This document shows positions 7,501 to 8,957 of a stretch of DNA of 8,957 nt, in pieces. Made by a program: the position numbers and the translations under genes. The DNA comes from JBDTMT01 sp033764095 (GTDB taxonomy: Bacteria > Desulfobacterota > Binatia > HRBIN30 > CADEER01). The stretch covers positions 1 through 8,957 of the forward strand of contig JANRJF010000159.1 in the NCBI GenBank assembly GCA_033764095.1, written 5' to 3'. A model generated the notes under the pieces. It did not search any database. It saw only the letters and a program-made list of their open reading frames with translations, and was not told the origin of the DNA. Within the stretch, counting starts at the first letter, position 1; each line of letters opens with the position of its first letter.

Positions 7501-7730
7501 GGCGGCACGGTGTGCGTCACCGTCGCACTGGGCGGCACCGCGGTGGCGGTCGGCGCCGGCGGATTGGTCGCCGTCGCCGTCAGCGTCGGCGGCGCCCCGC
7601 CGCTGGTCGGTGTCGCGGTCGGCACCTGCACGGTCGCGGTCGGCGTCGAGCGAGGCGTGGAATCGGAATCGCCGCAAGCGGCGAGTAGGCACGGCAGCGC
7701 CAACGCTGCCACCAGATGATGTGCGCGCAC
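4572..7730 (-). CDS. CehA/McbA-type (PHP-like) metallohydrolase lipoprotein, exported
   Basis: Product of 1052 residues. The lipoprotein signal peptide ends in lipobox LLAAC (Cys 19), so the protein is membrane-anchored and faces outward. Then come a Thr/Pro linker (about 25-98); a conserved-looking domain with GQVGDWLLANHVARFIIQN (about 100-390); two carboxypeptidase-regulatory-like beta sandwiches (about 396-470 and 489-590); a PHP-like metallohydrolase domain (about 600-850); and a C-terminal beta-rich domain. Candidate metal ligands: DYHVH (608-612), TDHH (D642, H643), E668/E669, INH (H740) and ADTDTH (D822, D824, H826). This order matches CehA/McbA proteins, whose named members act on carbaryl and microcin B17; the substrate here is unknown. 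GTG 7730 is chosen because it begins a perfect lipoprotein signal and has AGGGGG (7737-7742 on the complement) 6 bases upstream; a TTGAGC hexamer at 7772-7777 is a weak -35 candidate. The frame is open to 7856, but the upstream part covers REP-like DNA. Unusually long for the family. Confidence 0.85.
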   Translation of the reverse strand: MRAHHLVAALALPCLLAACGDSDSTPRSTPTATVQVPTATPTSGGAPPTLTATATNPPAPTATAVPPSATVTHTVPPTTTPTAADTDTPTATPTRTPVEAGKVIAKRIEDAGELIRGPLADGQVGDWLLANHVARFIIQNAPQRDLYSVGTYGGNLIDAELVGHEGRDNFLEIQPAVQIETVINAQTVEIVNDGSDDSAAIIRTCGPDDVLDFVNPSTIIEDIGGLPFPAAADDQDYEVEGCTEYILEPDVPYLQMVTTLYNNDSVERGFFVGDYINAAGQVEQWASTGKGLGEVLTGNLGVMSYIGFGEAAGVDYAHLTLPIAGAAIPGSSYFTAAGVSYVMQSNSVLGVVLGGPPSFFVPAGGSNSYTRYFAIGDGSGSNATDLEHAVKGLPVGTVRGCVTVGGAPAPQARVAVGHVTDGSIDSVTTIFVTGADGCYRGTLPPGEYGLAGERPGTPYEGGGATPLVHLLSLGEGQTVTQDVALPPTGIVRVTVVDENDQPLPARVSVLGFDPSPKVVFADGTGLFYDQVEALPYGYTHIGYTDSDGTIQFDLEPGSYVLAVSRGVEYSEREVPFEVTQSGSVGEGLISFTAQLARVVDTTGFVSSDYHVHGIASADSRVPEGDRVRQFAGEGVDNIVMTDHHAHTDLTGTIRKLAFERYVHATVGEEVTTWDYGHYNAYPLLVDLARATGGSTDWAGAAPAGREFKAYGAYGLELEAMRDLAEHGPLSTPDTIMQINHIDSTFDPLLIDTKEVPPRMRITPENRLRFRLDPNGPNDYVHFRALELWNGASRGKQSEFLDTRIGVWFNLLNQGLITTAIADTDTHEFLPINAAGARTWTASPTDEPAEIDPADCARAVAAGRAIGGQGAFVTPRLRADDGSGASADLTLEGATTVASSNGKVILEARVQAPIWAPFDRIEIYANATTVVARTRDGVPTLYAAEPSLVLAAGADFTVERVVVDPDVPGAERFEATISVPYTLDRDTWFVVLAKGTDGVSRPMFPVIAGDLNAATNTTVAELTDGNLGEGGVLSLGFSNALYADVDGVPGFTR
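7437..7658 (-). repeat. Low-complexity Thr/Pro linker coding region
   Basis: Codes residues about 25-98 of the metallohydrolase lipoprotein. Of these 74 residues 26 are Thr and 17 are Pro, with TAT, PTAT and TATPT as recurring pieces. It separates the lipid-anchored Cys 19 from the folded domains, as a flexible spacer would across the envelope or for surface display. The coding DNA is a degenerate GTCGGC/GTCGCC repeat, prone to slippage, so its length may vary between strains. Confidence 0.8.
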
Positions 7731-7798
7731 GGAGAACCCCCTGTGCGTGCTTAGGCAGGATCGGCGTTTTCGCTCAAGCGTGCGCTGCCGCGCGGCCC

Positions 7799-7860
7799 GG
7801 TAGCGCGGCCCTCCGCGGCCGCAAACGGCTGGTAGCGCGGCCCTCCGCGGCCGCAAACGG
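7799..7860 (+). repeat. Exact tandem duplication of a 30-base REP-like unit
   Basis: The 30 bases at 7799-7828 recur without any change at 7831-7860, separated by CT. Each copy reads GGTAG, then CGCGGCC, a short loop, GCGGCCGC and AAACGG. The stem is GCGGCC (7805-7810) with GGCCGC (7817-7822), or alternatively CGCGG with CCGCG. The perfect identity implies recent duplication or ongoing gene conversion. Confidence 0.85.
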
Positions 7861-7956
7861 AAAGGCGGCCGGGGACGGCCGCGCTACTTCCTTCGTACGG
7901 CCAAAGACGGCCGCGCCACCTCTTCGAGCGCCGGTAGCGCGGCCCTCCGTGGCCGC

Positions 7957-7990
7957 AAAATAAAAGGGCGCGGCTGGCGCCGCGCCCTTT
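7957..7990 (-). terminator. Rho-independent terminator of the aldehyde dehydrogenase gene
   Basis: A 12-bp perfect stem, 7963-7974 with 7979-7990 (core GGGCGCGGC), closes a 4-base loop TGGC. On the minus strand it is followed by a TATTTT tail (7962-7957), giving a strong intrinsic terminator about 60 bases after the stop codon of the aldehyde dehydrogenase gene. On the plus strand only TTT follows. It lies between two REP-like units. Confidence 0.85.
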
Positions 7991-8048
7991 CGCAGAAGGC
8001 GGCCGAGGACGGCCGCGCTAGTTATGTCGAGCCGCTGGAGTCGGCGGT

Positions 8049-8957
8049 CTACTTCTTCGAGTTCACCACCTGCATCTCGGTGAACTCGTGATAGCCCCAC
8101 TTGCCGTTCTCGACCCCGAGGCCGCTCCACTTGCAGCCGCCGAACGGGGCGGTCGGGGTGATGTCCATGTGATGGTTCACCCAGCCGGTGCCCGACTCGA
8201 TCTCCTGCACCAGCTGCTCGCCGCGCGCCAGGTTGCTGGTCCACACCGAGCCGCCGAGGCCGAAATGGGTGCGATTGGCTTCTTCCAGCGTCGCGTCGAG
8301 GTCGTTGTACTTGATGATCGGCAGGGCGGTGCCGAACTGCTCCTCGTCGACCAGCCGGCTGCCGGCGCCGAGGCCGGTGACGATGGTCGGCGGCAGGAAG
8401 TAGCCACCGCCCGCCAGCGGCGCGCCGCCGCTGAGGATCGTGCCGCCGCTCTTCTTGGCGTCTTCGACCAGCCCGACGACCTTCTCGAACTGCATCTTGT
8501 TGTTGATCGGGCCGAGCTGCGAGTCGGCCTCGCTGGCCGGGCCGACCTTGACGCTCTTGGCGCGCTCGACCAGGCCGGCGACGATGGGATCGTAGACCTT
8601 CTCGTGCACGTAGAGGCGCTTGATCGCGGTGCACACCTGGCCGGAGTTCTGGAAGGCGCCCCAGAACAGGCCGTCGAGCACCGCGGCGGGATTGACGTCG
8701 TCGAGCACGATGGCCGGGTCGTTGCCGCCCAGCTCCAGGGTGACGCGCTTCAGGTCGTCGGCGGCGTACTGCATGATCTTCTTGCCGGTCGCGACCGAGC
8801 CGGTGAAGGAGATCTTGCGCACGTCGGGATGCGTCGACAGCGTCGCGCCGAGCGCGCCGTCGCCGGTGACGATGTTGATCACGCCCGGCGGCAGCACCTG
8901 GCTGAGGATCTCGCAGAACAGCAGCGAGCTGAGCGGCGTGAACGGCGACGGCTTGGC
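8049..8957 (-). CDS. NAD(P)-dependent aldehyde dehydrogenase family protein, C-terminal part (5' end outside window)
   Basis: Oxidises an aldehyde to the carboxylic acid with NAD(P)+ in the cytoplasm. 302 residues are visible, and about 165-170 N-terminal residues are missing beyond the window edge (family about 470-500). Visible from the edge: KPSPFTPLS (cofactor-binding region), SFTGSVATGKKI, LELGGND with the general-base Glu at visible residue 75, and NSGQVCTA with the catalytic Cys at visible residue 109, the usual 34-residue spacing. Near the end, PFGGCKWSGLGVENGKWG and the closing FTEMQVV are typical of the superfamily. All catalytic residues in view are intact. The substrate cannot be assigned; the tail resembles broad-specificity ALDH subfamilies rather than a recognised pathway enzyme. 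A strong intrinsic terminator about 60 bases downstream separates it from the next minus-strand gene, so it is probably not cotranscribed with it. Confidence 0.93.
   Translation of the reverse strand, partial: AKPSPFTPLSSLLFCEILSQVLPPGVINIVTGDGALGATLSTHPDVRKISFTGSVATGKKIMQYAADDLKRVTLELGGNDPAIVLDDVNPAAVLDGLFWGAFQNSGQVCTAIKRLYVHEKVYDPIVAGLVERAKSVKVGPASEADSQLGPINNKMQFEKVVGLVEDAKKSGGTILSGGAPLAGGGYFLPPTIVTGLGAGSRLVDEEQFGTALPIIKYNDLDATLEEANRTHFGLGGSVWTSNLARGEQLVQEIESGTGWVNHHMDITPTAPFGGCKWSGLGVENGKWGYHEFTEMQVVNSKK

Larger units (their letters stand above)
7799..8020. repeat. Cluster of six REP-like palindromic units (BIME-like)
   Basis: Six related units fill most of the 318-base gap between the metallohydrolase and aldehyde dehydrogenase genes. 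Each begins with GTAG (or its complement CTAC, or a variant) followed by a palindrome GCGGCC-loop-GGCCGC. Plus orientation: 7799-7828, 7831-7860 and 7933-7959. Minus orientation: about 7861-7889, 7898-7919 (degenerate, CCAC head) and 7997-8020 (CTAG head). The GTAG head plus GC-rich imperfect hairpin in alternating orientation is the architecture of REP/BIME elements, which are mobilised in trans by REP-associated tyrosine (Y1) transposases; none is in this window. The rest of the gap holds the terminator, the short leader of the lipoprotein gene and nothing else I recognise. Confidence 0.75.

Noticed and set aside
5253..7688. 811-codon open frame on the plus strand, opposite the metallohydrolase gene
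   Set aside because: It is a mirror of a GC-rich gene: composition dominated by Val, Arg, Ala, Asp and Gly with no domain pattern, whereas the minus-strand frame has a signal peptide, ordered domains and catalytic motifs.
4471..7692. 1073-codon open frame on the minus strand in another phase
   Set aside because: Arg-rich translation without motifs, overlapping the real metallohydrolase frame throughout and ending in the inverted repeat.
7799..8020. CRISPR array
   Set aside because: Units alternate in orientation, are unevenly spaced and degenerate, lack unique spacers of constant length, and no cas gene is near; REP-like elements explain them better.
7774..8634. 286-codon minus-strand frame across the REP-like cluster and aldehyde dehydrogenase
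   Set aside because: Arg-rich, out of phase with the aldehyde dehydrogenase, and it runs through palindromes and the terminator.

Overview
The window is GC-rich DNA (roughly 70% by eye) from a Gram-negative bacterium. Four things support this: a SucA-type 2-oxoglutarate dehydrogenase E1, an ornithine-lipid acyltransferase pair (olsB-olsA), a lipobox protein and a Sec-type signal peptide. The long Thr/Pro linker of the lipoprotein, the large CehA/McbA-type metallohydrolase and the many intergenic repeats would suit an uncultured deltaproteobacterium-like lineage (for example Myxococcota or Binatota type). That placement is only an impression, because no marker gene is present.

Layout. Positions 1-701 (minus) hold the N-terminal quarter of sucA. 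A 273-bp divergent region (702-974) follows, then olsB (975-1727, plus) and olsA (1681-2508, plus), which overlap by 47 bases. The olsBA pair converges on a minus-strand block read from right to left: an aldehyde dehydrogenase (8957-8049, 5' end outside the window), a very large exported metallohydrolase lipoprotein (7730-4572), an exported HEAT-repeat protein (4467-3229) and a split-barrel flavin-binding (PNPOx-like) protein (3146-2610).

How the genes work together. OlsB and OlsA together make ornithine lipids, phosphorus-free membrane lipids that replace phospholipids when phosphate is scarce. The region in front of olsB holds a good match to an 18-bp Pho box (906-923). Further GTCA-like units lie in 11-bp phase upstream, and a TACCGT -10-like hexamer begins exactly 10 bases downstream. 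This points to PhoB control of membrane lipid replacement. sucA, on the other strand, is a TCA-cycle gene with no evident link to olsBA.

Repeats. Every gap in the minus-strand block carries a different palindromic element. One is a GC-rich hairpin at 3191-3215. The second is a 39-bp-arm inverted repeat at 4451-4557, which contains the start codon of the HEAT-repeat gene. The third is a cluster of six REP-like GTAG-headed palindromes at 7799-8020, with an intrinsic terminator embedded in it that serves the aldehyde dehydrogenase. I see no CRISPR array, tRNA, rRNA, transposase or defence system, and no clearly new multi-gene system. The most interesting signals are the Pho-box array, the start codon buried in an inverted repeat, and the REP-like cluster.
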